Assembly: GCF_025060755.1 (NCBI RefSeq)
Contig: NZ_JANYUY010000067.1
Span: 1-38,487 of the forward strand
Direction of reading: 5' to 3'
Length of the DNA: 38,487 bases
Origin: Paenibacillus doosanensis
Lineage (GTDB): Bacteria; Bacillota; Bacilli; Paenibacillales; NBRC-103111
Each line of letters opens with the position of its first letter. The stretch's first letter is position 1. The notes beneath the pieces are model-generated. The model did no database searches and was not told where the DNA came from. It saw only the letters and a list, made by a program, of their open reading frames with translations. The position numbers and the translations under genes were made by a program. This document shows, in pieces, positions 31,794 to 38,487 of the stretch.

Positions 31794-33308
31794 ATGTCTT
31801 TAACCACCGCCTTACTGCAAATGAACCGGATATCCAAGTCTTTCCCCGGCGTCAAGGCGCTGCAGCAGGTTGACTTTGAAGTGCGCGGCGGTGAAATTCA
31901 TGCCCTGCTCGGCGCTAACGGGGCCGGAAAAAGCACGCTGATCAAAGTGCTGGCCGGCGCTTATATTCCCGAGCAAGGGCAGATCGCCATCGACGGCAAG
32001 CCGCTCGCTCTTCAAGGCCCGATCGACGCCATGCGCAGCGGTATCCAGTGCGTATACCAGGAGGTCGATACCGCCCTCGTCTCCCAGCTGAGCATCGCGG
32101 AAAATATTATGCTCGACGGACTTACCCAAACAAGCGGCGGTTCCTGGATCAACTGGAGCCGGGTGAACAAGGAAGCCGAGCGCATCCTGAGCGATATCGG
32201 CCTCACGATCGACGTAAGGCGCCAGGTCAGCGAGCTTAGCATTTCGCAGAAGCAGCTCGTGCTGATCGGACGAGCGCTGGCGCAGAAGGCGAAGTTCATT
32301 ATTTTCGATGAGCCCACGGCCCCGCTCAGCAATGAAGAAGCCGATCAGCTCTTCCGCATTATGGAGCGGCTGAAGGCCGAGGGCGTCGGCTGCATCTTCA
32401 TCTCGCACAGGCTGGGCGAAGTATTCCGCATCAGCGACAGAATCACCGTCATGCGCGACGGACAGCGCATCACGACGGTCGCGGCGGCGGAGACGAACGC
32501 GCAGGCGGTGATTGAGCAGATGCTCGGCCGCACCTTCGAGGAAGAATTCCCGAAGGCGGAGGTCGAGATCGGCGAGCCGCTGCTGGAGGCTCGCGGCATC
32601 ACCTTCTCCACGAAGGTGCGCGGCGTGGATTTGACCGTTAGCCGCGGCGAAATCGTCGGCGTCGTCGGACTCGTCGGCGCGGGCAAGACCGAGCTGTCGC
32701 GCGTGCTGTTCGGCGCCGATCCGCTGGCCGGCGGCGAAATCCGGATGCGCGGCAAGCGGCTGAAGCTCGGCAGTCCGGCCGACGCGGTGCGCGAAGGCAT
32801 CGCGCTCATCCCCGAGGAACGCCGCAAGCAGGGCATCCTGGTCGAGCAGACGGTAAAGCATAACTTGTCGCTGCCGCTGCTTAAGCTGTTCAGCACGCTC
32901 GGCTTCGTCCAGAAATCGAAGGAAGCCGTCAACGCCAAAGAGATGATCGCGCAGCTCGGCATTCAGCCGCCGAATATGGACCAGACGGTCAAATATTTGA
33001 GCGGGGGCAACCAGCAAAAGGTCGCCGTCGGCAAATGGCTTCCCACGGAAGCGGAAGTGTACTTGTTCGACGAGCCGACCAAAGGCGTCGACGTCGGCGC
33101 CAAGAGCGACATCTTCCGTCTGATCGGCCGGCTCGCCCAGGAAGGCAAAGGCATCGTCTACTTATCTTGCGAAATCTCGGAAATATTGGGCATCGCCGAC
33201 CGGATTCTCGTCATGAGCTACGGTCAAATCGTCAAGGAATTGCGGCGCGAAGAAGCGACGCAGGAGCAAATACTGTATTACGCCAGCGCAGGGGAGGCAA
33301 CGGTCTAG
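31794..33308 (+). CDS. Sugar ABC importer double ATPase (RbsA/MglA-like)
   Basis: A 504-residue protein with two ATPase domains, the RbsA/MglA plan. First domain: Walker A GANGAGKST (40-48), a signature-like ELSISQKQLV, and Walker B FIIFDEPTA. Second: GLVGAGKTEL as a variant Walker A, LSGGNQQKVAVGKWL signature, and LFDEPTKGVDVG Walker B. It powers the permease at 33308. The ATG at 31794 has GGAG about 11 bases upstream, a slightly long spacing; the GTG before it runs into a stop. Its stop codon overlaps the permease start by one base (TAGTG). Confidence 0.95.
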   Translation: MSLTTALLQMNRISKSFPGVKALQQVDFEVRGGEIHALLGANGAGKSTLIKVLAGAYIPEQGQIAIDGKPLALQGPIDAMRSGIQCVYQEVDTALVSQLSIAENIMLDGLTQTSGGSWINWSRVNKEAERILSDIGLTIDVRRQVSELSISQKQLVLIGRALAQKAKFIIFDEPTAPLSNEEADQLFRIMERLKAEGVGCIFISHRLGEVFRISDRITVMRDGQRITTVAAAETNAQAVIEQMLGRTFEEEFPKAEVEIGEPLLEARGITFSTKVRGVDLTVSRGEIVGVVGLVGAGKTELSRVLFGADPLAGGEIRMRGKRLKLGSPADAVREGIALIPEERRKQGILVEQTVKHNLSLPLLKLFSTLGFVQKSKEAVNAKEMIAQLGIQPPNMDQTVKYLSGGNQQKVAVGKWLPTEAEVYLFDEPTKGVDVGAKSDIFRLIGRLAQEGKGIVYLSCEISEILGIADRILVMSYGQIVKELRREEATQEQILYYASAGEATV

Positions 33309-34297
33309 TGAAGGACAAGCTGCTCGATTATTCATACAAATACGGGGCGCTCATCATTATCGCCGCCGTTATCATCGTATTTTCGGTAGTCAACGAAAAC
33401 TTTTTGTCGTACGACAACATGGCCGACATTCTTCGTTCCATCTCTATCGTCACGTTCGTGGCCATCGGCGTGACGTTCTCGCAAATCGTCGACGGCTTCG
33501 ACTTGTCCGTCGGATCGACCGTCTCGCTGACAACGGTCGTCGTCGCGACGATGATGGTCTGGTACCAGCTGCCGCTCGTTCTGGTGCTGACCGTTCCGCT
33601 ATTGATCGGCATTATTATCGGTTTGTTAAACGCTTTTCTTATCGTGAAGGTAAGAATTCCCGATTTGCTCGCGACCCTCGCGGTCATGTACATTATCGGC
33701 GGCGTGCATAAGACGTACACCAAAGGCTTCTCCATCTACAACAACATGCAAATGCAGGACGGAACGAAAGCGCCAGGCAAATTTACGGAATCGTTCCTCT
33801 GGATCGGCCAAGGCAAGCTGCTCGGCCTGCCCGTGCCTGTCGTGCTGATGATCGTCGCCGTCGTCGTCGTCCACATCTTCCTGACGTATACCCGCTGGGG
33901 CCGTCAGCTGTACGTGACCGGCGGCAACCGGGAAGCAGCGCGGCTCTCCGGCATTTCGGTCAACCGCGTACGCACGCTCGCTTACGTGCTGTCCGGCGTC
34001 TTCGCCGCTATCGGCGGCATCCTGTTCGCCGCCCGCGTCGGCTCGGGGCAGATCGACGCGGGCTCGCCGATCCTGATGGAATCGGTAGCCGCCGTGTTCG
34101 TCGGCTTCTCGGTGCTCGGAGCAGGCAAACCGAATGTGATCGGCACCTTCTTCGGAGCCGTGCTGATCGGAGTGCTGCTCAACGGCTTGACCATGCTGAA
34201 CTTGCCGTACTATGCGTTCGATATTATTAAAGGAACGGTGCTTGTGCTCGCTCTGGCCATCACGTTCATTCATATGGCACGCCGGCGCGCCTCATGA
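33308..34297 (+). CDS. Sugar ABC importer permease (RbsC/MglC-like)
   Basis: A 329-residue membrane permease with about 8-10 helices, of the BPD_transp_2 (RbsC/MglC) family. FDLSVGSTVSLTTVVVA and YVTGGNREAARLSGISVNRV are typical; the latter is the coupling loop that meets RbsA. I set the start at the GTG at 33308, which overlaps the ATPase stop (TAGTG) and has GGGGAGG 10 bases upstream; an upstream open frame from 33035 is only the shadow of the ATPase. It is the last gene before the bidirectional terminator at 34392. Confidence 0.93.
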   Translation: MKDKLLDYSYKYGALIIIAAVIIVFSVVNENFLSYDNMADILRSISIVTFVAIGVTFSQIVDGFDLSVGSTVSLTTVVVATMMVWYQLPLVLVLTVPLLIGIIIGLLNAFLIVKVRIPDLLATLAVMYIIGGVHKTYTKGFSIYNNMQMQDGTKAPGKFTESFLWIGQGKLLGLPVPVVLMIVAVVVVHIFLTYTRWGRQLYVTGGNREAARLSGISVNRVRTLAYVLSGVFAAIGGILFAARVGSGQIDAGSPILMESVAAVFVGFSVLGAGKPNVIGTFFGAVLIGVLLNGLTMLNLPYYAFDIIKGTVLVLALAITFIHMARRRAS

Positions 34298-34391
34298 CCG
34301 GACGCTGCGGCGCCGAAGCTGCATGGACAAAGATCCGGTCATCGGGGGAAGCGGTATTGGAACGCCATTCGATTCTCCCAAGCAACGACTA

Positions 34392-34437
34392 AACGGCAAG
34401 GCGGCGCGCCTCATGAAGGCTGCGCCGCCTTGCCGTT
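34392..34437. terminator. Bidirectional terminator hairpin
   Basis: A perfect 16-bp stem, AACGGCAAGGCGGCGC (34392-34407) and its complement (34422-34437), with a 14-nt loop that can pair further. It separates the convergent permease and orphan binding-protein genes and starts 2 bp past the latter's stop. T-runs are weak on both sides. Confidence 0.8.
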
Positions 34438-34439
34438 AT

Positions 34440-35822
34440 TTATTTGCCCGCGCTCTCCGTCTGCTGATTGTTCTTCTTCTCCTCCGCCAGCTTCTGCACC
34501 GCTTCTTCCGTCTGGCGAAGCACCGTATTCATATCGACGTTATCGAGCGTATACTGATTGAACGCCGTCTCCAGCGCCACCTTCAGCTTATTCGGGTCGG
34601 CCCCGACCAAGCCCGGATCGCGCTTCGGCGGAGCCGCCGCCGGCTTATGATAGAACAGCGCCTTCACGTTCTTCCCCTGAAGAGCCGGCACGTCTTGGCC
34701 GAGCGACCGGAAAGCATCGCCGGCATTCGCGCTCTTGAGCGAAGGCACCGTCGCCTGCTGCTTCGCATCCAGCGCCTGCACCTCGTCGGAAAGCAGATAG
34801 GAAATAATCGCGAACGAAATATCCTTATGCTCATTCGTTCTCGTAATGAACCAGTAAGCCGAGTTGATCTGCGTCCCCGTATCCGGAGCTTCCTTGAAGG
34901 TCGGAATCGCCGCCATATCCCAGTCGATTTCCTCGGGAATGCCCGTATACTGCCCGAATTGATTGACCATCATCGCTACATTCATATTTTTCATAAAGGC
35001 TCCGGATTCCTCGGTCTGACTGCGCTTCTTCGGATCGCGGTTATTGTTCGGGATTTGATAAAAGCGCCCGAGATTCTCAAGCAGCCGCTTCCATTTCTCC
35101 GTATCGTTCAGCTTATCGGCTTTCGGATCGAGGTAAGAAACCGAGAGCTGGTTATCGCGGAGAACGGCGCCGATGAACGAGCTGAAGCCGCGGTATACTT
35201 GGCCTCCGTCGACGCGGGTCATCTTTTTGGCAAGCTCGTAGACTTCGTCCCAAGTCATCCCGTCGGTCGGATAAGGGACGCCGAATTTATCGAACAGCCC
35301 TTTGTTGTAGAACAGCACCTGCATCCCGCCGTAAGGCATCGGCAGACCGTACAACTCCCCCTTGGGGTTCGTATTGCGCATTTGCTCGATCAAGGTCGGC
35401 TCGAACCGGTCCAGATCGTAGTTCGCGCTTTTGATGAGTCCGCTCATATCGTAGGCGAGACCGGGATTGATGAGGAAGGAATCGATGTTGGACGTGTTGC
35501 CGATCATAATGTCGGGATAAACGCCCGATGTGATCAATTCATTAATTCCCACCCCCTGCTCCCTTGGCAAAAATTGAACCGTAACGTTCGGAAACTTTTC
35601 TTTGATTTTATTGCCGTATTTTTTATCGAACGCCTCCTGGTCGTCCCCGAAATCGGACTTAAAGATAAGCGTTACCGGAGCATTCAAATCCTCCTTCGCT
35701 CCTGCTTGCTCTCCTGCCGCTTCTTCCTTCCCTCCGCCGCCGCAGCCGGACAGCGCTGCCGTCATCACCGCTGCCGCCATCCACAGACGGACCGCTCTTC
35801 TCCCCGCCGGCCATTTTGCCAT
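34440..35822 (-). CDS. Extracellular solute-binding lipoprotein, family 1, orphan
   Basis: A 460-residue lipoprotein with lipobox ALSGC (Cys27), then a Gly-rich and acidic stretch, then a family-1 solute-binding fold (PVTLIFKSDFGDDQEAF, YPDIMIGNTSNIDSF, ELYGLPMPYGGMQVLFYNK). The frame is open from 35879; I chose the ATG at 35822, which has GGGGGG about 8 bases upstream and begins the signal peptide. It has no linked permease or ATPase in the window, so its partners must be elsewhere. The fold is typical of binding proteins for sugars in Paenibacillus-like genomes. A TATAAT-like -10 lies at 35878-35883 (minus), without a good -35. Confidence 0.88.
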   Translation of the reverse strand: MAKWPAGRRAVRLWMAAAVMTAALSGCGGGGKEEAAGEQAGAKEDLNAPVTLIFKSDFGDDQEAFDKKYGNKIKEKFPNVTVQFLPREQGVGINELITSGVYPDIMIGNTSNIDSFLINPGLAYDMSGLIKSANYDLDRFEPTLIEQMRNTNPKGELYGLPMPYGGMQVLFYNKGLFDKFGVPYPTDGMTWDEVYELAKKMTRVDGGQVYRGFSSFIGAVLRDNQLSVSYLDPKADKLNDTEKWKRLLENLGRFYQIPNNNRDPKKRSQTEESGAFMKNMNVAMMVNQFGQYTGIPEEIDWDMAAIPTFKEAPDTGTQINSAYWFITRTNEHKDISFAIISYLLSDEVQALDAKQQATVPSLKSANAGDAFRSLGQDVPALQGKNVKALFYHKPAAAPPKRDPGLVGADPNKLKVALETAFNQYTLDNVDMNTVLRQTEEAVQKLAEEKKNNQQTESAGK

Positions 35823-36103
35823 CTCAAATCCCCCCTGTTCAACTGAAAGACGGGCAGCAGCCCACCATATAACGTCCATTATAAGGAGGAATCGGGAGAG
35901 AGGATATAACGAAAACTATCATGTTTTTATCGAAAGTTCATAATTTCCACCTTGTGAAAATGGATTCAAACAGTTATACTTTCCAACGGTAAAATATTTC
36001 CGTTTACCCTTTTTTTCACAATAGCAAACAAAGCATTTCCCAATAGATAACAGTCGTGTTAAAATGGTTGTAAGATTTTTGAAAGTTAGGGGATTTATTG
36101 ATC

Positions 36104-36268
36104 ATGGAATTGGCAGAACAAGTGGAAGTGCTCCGGGCGAGGCTGGTCGAGCTCGTAAATAAAAAAAATAATTTTTGCGATCAGGAAGTGATTACCCTCA
36201 GTCAGGAGCTGGACGTTCTGCTGCTGCTGCTGCAGTTTCATTCCAAGAGCGCAGACGAAAAAGGATGA
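36104..36268 (+). CDS. Spo0E-like sporulation phosphatase (small)
   Basis: A 54-residue protein with the Spo0E signature SQELDVLL at about residues 33-40 and two predicted amphipathic helices. Spo0E-type proteins dephosphorylate Spo0A~P in the cytosol and so delay sporulation. The ATG at 36104 is listed; a TTG two codons earlier (36098) has AGGGG at a better distance and may be the true start. It is too short for standard ORF lists. It converges with the KtrB gene (50-bp gap). The upstream region to 35823 holds a short AACGG/CCGTT hairpin (35985-36004) but no promoter I can name. Confidence 0.8.
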   Translation: MELAEQVEVLRARLVELVNKKNNFCDQEVITLSQELDVLLLLLQFHSKSADEKG

Positions 36269-36317
36269 CGACGAGAGAAAGCTCCCCCATGATCACCCTT
36301 TTTCAGTCACCTCTTAT

Positions 36318-37673
36318 TTAACCGATGATAAGCCGTTCCTCCGGATAATGAACATCCGCTTTCGCCTTGCGCGAAACGAACAAAGTCAGGAACTGCGTCA
36401 TTCCGATCCTTCCGATATACATCAGCACGATGAGCGCGACTTTGCTCGCCCAGGACAAGCTTCCGGTAATTCCGGTAGACAGCCCGCATGTCCCGAATGC
36501 GGAACATACTTCAAAAATGACGGCGATTGCCGGCACATGCGGCGATTCGGAGATCAGCACGACGAATATGCCGATCATGACCAGTAAAACTCCCGTAATG
36601 AAAAAGAGAAAGCTTTTAATGATATCTTCATGCCGTACGGAACGCCCGAACACTCTGATTTCCTCTTCTCCCCGCATAAACGTAATGATCATCAAGACGA
36701 TAATCGCTACGGTCGTCGTCCTGACCCCGCCGCCCATGCTGGAAGGACTCGCTCCGATGAACATCAGAACGGCCAGCAGAAGCTGGCTGGCATCCGTCAT
36801 TTTGGACGGATCGATGGTGGCCAGTCCCGCGCTGCGCGAGGTGATCGAGGCGAAGAAGGCGTTCAGCACCTTCTCGTACCATGCCATGCCTTCGAACGTA
36901 TTCGACCCTTCGGTAATCCAGATCCCCGCCGCCCCGAGCAGCAGCAAAATGGCGAACGTCGTCGTCGTGACCTTCGTGTACAAGGTAAAGCGGAACCGTT
37001 TATGCCCGCCGAATAAATATTCCCGAACCTCGGCAATGACCGGAAATCCGATCGCCCCGAGCACAATAAGCAGCATCGTGAGCAGCTGCACGACGACATC
37101 GTCGGAATAATCGAGCAAGGAATTGCCGAACAGGTCGAAGCCTGCGTTCGTGTACGAGGACACCGCATGGAACAAACCGTGATACATCGCTCTGTACAGC
37201 GTGTCGTAGTAGCCGGCAAAATAAAAATAACCTCCGAACAGCAAAGCCCCGACGCCTTCAAAGAGCAGCGTCATCCCGATGATCAGCTTCATCAGCTGCA
37301 CCATGCCGGACAAGTTGTAACGGTTCTGGTCGATCATCATCATCTTGCGCTGCGAAAGACCGATCGGCTTGCCGAATAAAATCCAGTAAAAAGTGCCCAT
37401 CGCCATAATGCCGATGCCGCCCACCTGAAAAGCGATCATGAGCACAATCGTGCCGAACCCGCTGAAGGTGGCGGCGGTATTGATGGTAGTGAGACCCGTG
37501 ACGCTTACCGCGCTGGCGGAAACAAACAGAGCGTCGGTAAACGACAGGCTGGCACCCGGCTTCAGGCTAATAGGCAGTATGAGCAGAACGGTAACGATGA
37601 AGATGACTAAAAAATAGGCGATCACGATGGTATGCACCGCCGATCGCTGTTTTTGCGTTTTCTTGAGCAGCAT
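36318..37673 (-). CDS. ktrB: K+ uptake channel subunit, KtrB/TrkH family
   Basis: A 451-residue membrane protein with four repeated pore motifs, each carrying a filter glycine: SVTGLTT, TNAGF, SAGLAT and GTCGLST. Length and motifs fit KtrB of Bacillus (about 445 residues), which with the cytosolic gating subunit KtrA imports K+. No ktrA lies in the window. The frame is open to 37763, but that extension runs through the terminator at 37733-37769, so I chose the ATG at 37673 with CGGAGG five bases upstream. Many Bacillales ktr genes are c-di-AMP controlled; only about 60 bp separate this start from the terminator, too little for a ydaO riboswitch. Confidence 0.9.
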   Translation of the reverse strand: MLLKKTQKQRSAVHTIVIAYFLVIFIVTVLLILPISLKPGASLSFTDALFVSASAVSVTGLTTINTAATFSGFGTIVLMIAFQVGGIGIMAMGTFYWILFGKPIGLSQRKMMMIDQNRYNLSGMVQLMKLIIGMTLLFEGVGALLFGGYFYFAGYYDTLYRAMYHGLFHAVSSYTNAGFDLFGNSLLDYSDDVVVQLLTMLLIVLGAIGFPVIAEVREYLFGGHKRFRFTLYTKVTTTTFAILLLLGAAGIWITEGSNTFEGMAWYEKVLNAFFASITSRSAGLATIDPSKMTDASQLLLAVLMFIGASPSSMGGGVRTTTVAIIVLMIITFMRGEEEIRVFGRSVRHEDIIKSFLFFITGVLLVMIGIFVVLISESPHVPAIAVIFEVCSAFGTCGLSTGITGSLSWASKVALIVLMYIGRIGMTQFLTLFVSRKAKADVHYPEERLIIG

Positions 37674-37732
37674 GTTCCTCCGAGTTCGATCCCGCAAGGA
37701 TCGGATCAACAAGTTTATTCCCTTATCATATG

Positions 37733-37769
37733 AAAAAGCGCCCATAGAAGCAAGCTTTTCCATGGACGC
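37733..37769 (-). terminator. Terminator of the Ala/Pro-rich protein gene
   Basis: Minus strand: GCGTCCAT, a 16-nt loop, ATGGGCGC (one G-T pair), then five T (37733-37737). It lies 42 bp past the stop at 37811 and before the KtrB start. Confidence 0.8.
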
Positions 37770-37810
37770 AATTGTTATAAATAAGTATGGCTCGGCTTAA
37801 TCCGCATCGG

Positions 37811-38487
37811 TTATTCCTTGATTTTCTCGAATTTGGCGTCGTACAGCCGAAACATCGTCTTATACCCGGATTCGTCGATTTTGATGCCTACGTCGAGCCG
37901 GCCCGTAATTTGCAAAGCCCCCGACGTGTACCTCAGCTTCGTATCCTTGGGCACGAAGACGATCATAATTTTATTCCAGTACGTCTCGTCGCCGTTGTCG
38001 AACGGACATTCCGCCCCGGGCTGCGGGATCAACAGAAACCAATGCTTGTCGAACGACAGCACTTCGCCCATAAAGCCTTTGATCTGCACCGTTTTGCCGT
38101 TTAAGTCCCAGAACTTGTTCGACGGCGTCGACTGCGTATCATCGTCGAAAAATTCCGCCCATGTCAGCTCGTTCCCCGCCGGCTGCTTCGTCGGGGACGG
38201 AGCCGGGGATGGGGACGGGGGCGGAGAAGATGGAGATGGAGGCGAAGACAGCTCCGGCTCCTGCGCCTGAGCGCCGCCCTGAGAAGGCGCGGCCGGGGCG
38301 CTCTCCGCTGAAGCGCCGGCGCCAGCGGCGGCAGGCTGCGGCTCCTCGGCTCCCGCCGGAGCCGGAGCCTGGGCCTGCGTCGCGGCGGGCGAGGCTTCCG
38401 CCGCCGCCGCGGTTTCCATCCCCTGCGCCTCAGGGGATGGAGCGTCTCCCCCTGCCTGCCGCGCAGGGGGAGACGCCGGCTCGGCCG
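37811..38487 (-). CDS. Ala/Pro-rich protein with conserved C-terminal domain (5' end truncated by the window)
   Basis: The frame stays open to the window edge, so the true N-terminus is not seen. An ATG lies at 38419 but no clear ribosome site precedes it. About 100 residues of Ala/Pro/Ser/Gln-rich linker (including PPSPSPAPSPT) lead to a domain of about 125 residues: LTWAEFFDDDT, GKTVQIKGFMGEV, FLLIPQPGAECPFDNGDETYWNK, GRLDVGIKID. It resembles small domains of the DUF3299 type, with an OB-like beta-rich pattern. Function unknown. The low-complexity linker suggests a secreted or surface-anchored protein, but that is inference. Confidence 0.7.
   Translation of the reverse strand, partial: AEPASPPARQAGGDAPSPEAQGMETAAAAEASPAATQAQAPAPAGAEEPQPAAAGAGASAESAPAAPSQGGAQAQEPELSSPPSPSSPPPSPSPAPSPTKQPAGNELTWAEFFDDDTQSTPSNKFWDLNGKTVQIKGFMGEVLSFDKHWFLLIPQPGAECPFDNGDETYWNKIMIVFVPKDTKLRYTSGALQITGRLDVGIKIDESGYKTMFRLYDAKFEKIKE
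38416..38476. repeat. Two adjacent perfect hairpins within the Ala/Pro-rich reading frame
   Basis: CCATCCCCTG (38416-38425) with CAGGGGATGG (38431-38440), and GCGTCTCCCCCTGC (38442-38455) with its 14-bp complement (38463-38476). Both share a CCCCTG/CAGGGG core. They lie at the edge of the window, inside or just upstream of the partial gene. Confidence 0.8.

Noticed and set aside
31812-33017. 401-codon minus-strand frame opposite the double ATPase
   Set aside because: Shadow of a highly conserved ABC ATPase.
34212-35846. 544-codon plus-strand frame opposite the orphan solute-binding protein
   Set aside because: Shadow frame; it also crosses the terminator hairpin.
37674-37763. 30-codon N-terminal extension of the KtrB frame
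   Set aside because: It runs through the terminator of the neighbouring gene; the ATG at 37673 has a strong ribosome site.
1-38487. CRISPR arrays, tRNA and rRNA genes
   Set aside because: No regularly spaced direct repeats of CRISPR type, and no rRNA or tRNA-like sequence was seen. The palindromes at 19279-19461 alternate orientation and number only four.

Overview
The window looks like chromosomal DNA from a spore-forming, moderately GC-rich Gram-positive bacterium of the Paenibacillus type. Evidence: genes for a YheC/D-type spore-coat ATP-grasp protein and a Spo0E-like sporulation phosphatase, an S-layer-homology (SLH) protein, lipoproteins with clear lipoboxes, AGGAGG ribosome binding sites, lplABC-type sugar importers with an adjacent membrane-bound AraC regulator, and secreted pectate lyases. 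The genus is inferred; no rRNA or tRNA gene was seen.

Layout. 1-4.9 kb: YheC/D-like gene (-), then an aas-lplT pair (+) for lysophospholipid uptake and re-acylation. 5.1-8.9 kb: copper module (+) with chaperone copZ, exporter copA and a Met/His-rich lipoprotein; copZ and copA each have a CsoR-like operator set in a promoter. 9.1-17.7 kb: four genes on the - strand, PL9 pectate lyase, a 1112-residue double GT-C/protein O-mannosyltransferase fusion, a GtrB/DPM1-type polyprenyl-phosphate glycosyltransferase, and a PL1 pectate lyase. Both lyases share nearly the same N-terminal module and a Thr-Pro linker, so the glycosyltransferases between them may decorate those linkers (inference). 17.7-19.7 kb: mostly non-coding, with repeats, hairpins and one nuclease-fold/winged-helix protein. 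19.7-23.3 kb (-): MOP-type flippase, alpha/beta hydrolase, SLH protein with a PrcB-like domain. 23.6-30.2 kb (-): AraC sensor-regulator, solute-binding lipoprotein and two permeases (lplABC-like importer). 30.6-34.3 kb (+): ribose/galactose-type ABC importer (binding protein, double ATPase, permease). 34.4-35.8 kb (-): an orphan solute-binding lipoprotein. 36.1-38.5 kb: a Spo0E-like small protein (+), a KtrB-type K+ channel subunit (-) and the truncated 3' part of an Ala/Pro-rich protein gene (-).

Taken together this is a plant-matter lifestyle region: secreted pectinases and three sugar-import gene sets, with cre-like sites suggesting catabolite control, plus envelope and metal homeostasis genes.

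The least explained part is non-coding. Three repeat families stand out: (i) two ~150-bp near-identical structured elements abutting terminators at 96-248 and 27629-27778, with a hairpin kept despite sequence change; (ii) two ~190-bp elements with terminal inverted repeats (11193-11388 and 18186-18371); (iii) four 21-bp imperfect palindromes at 19279-19461, arranged as two mirror-image pairs with the same 50-bp period.
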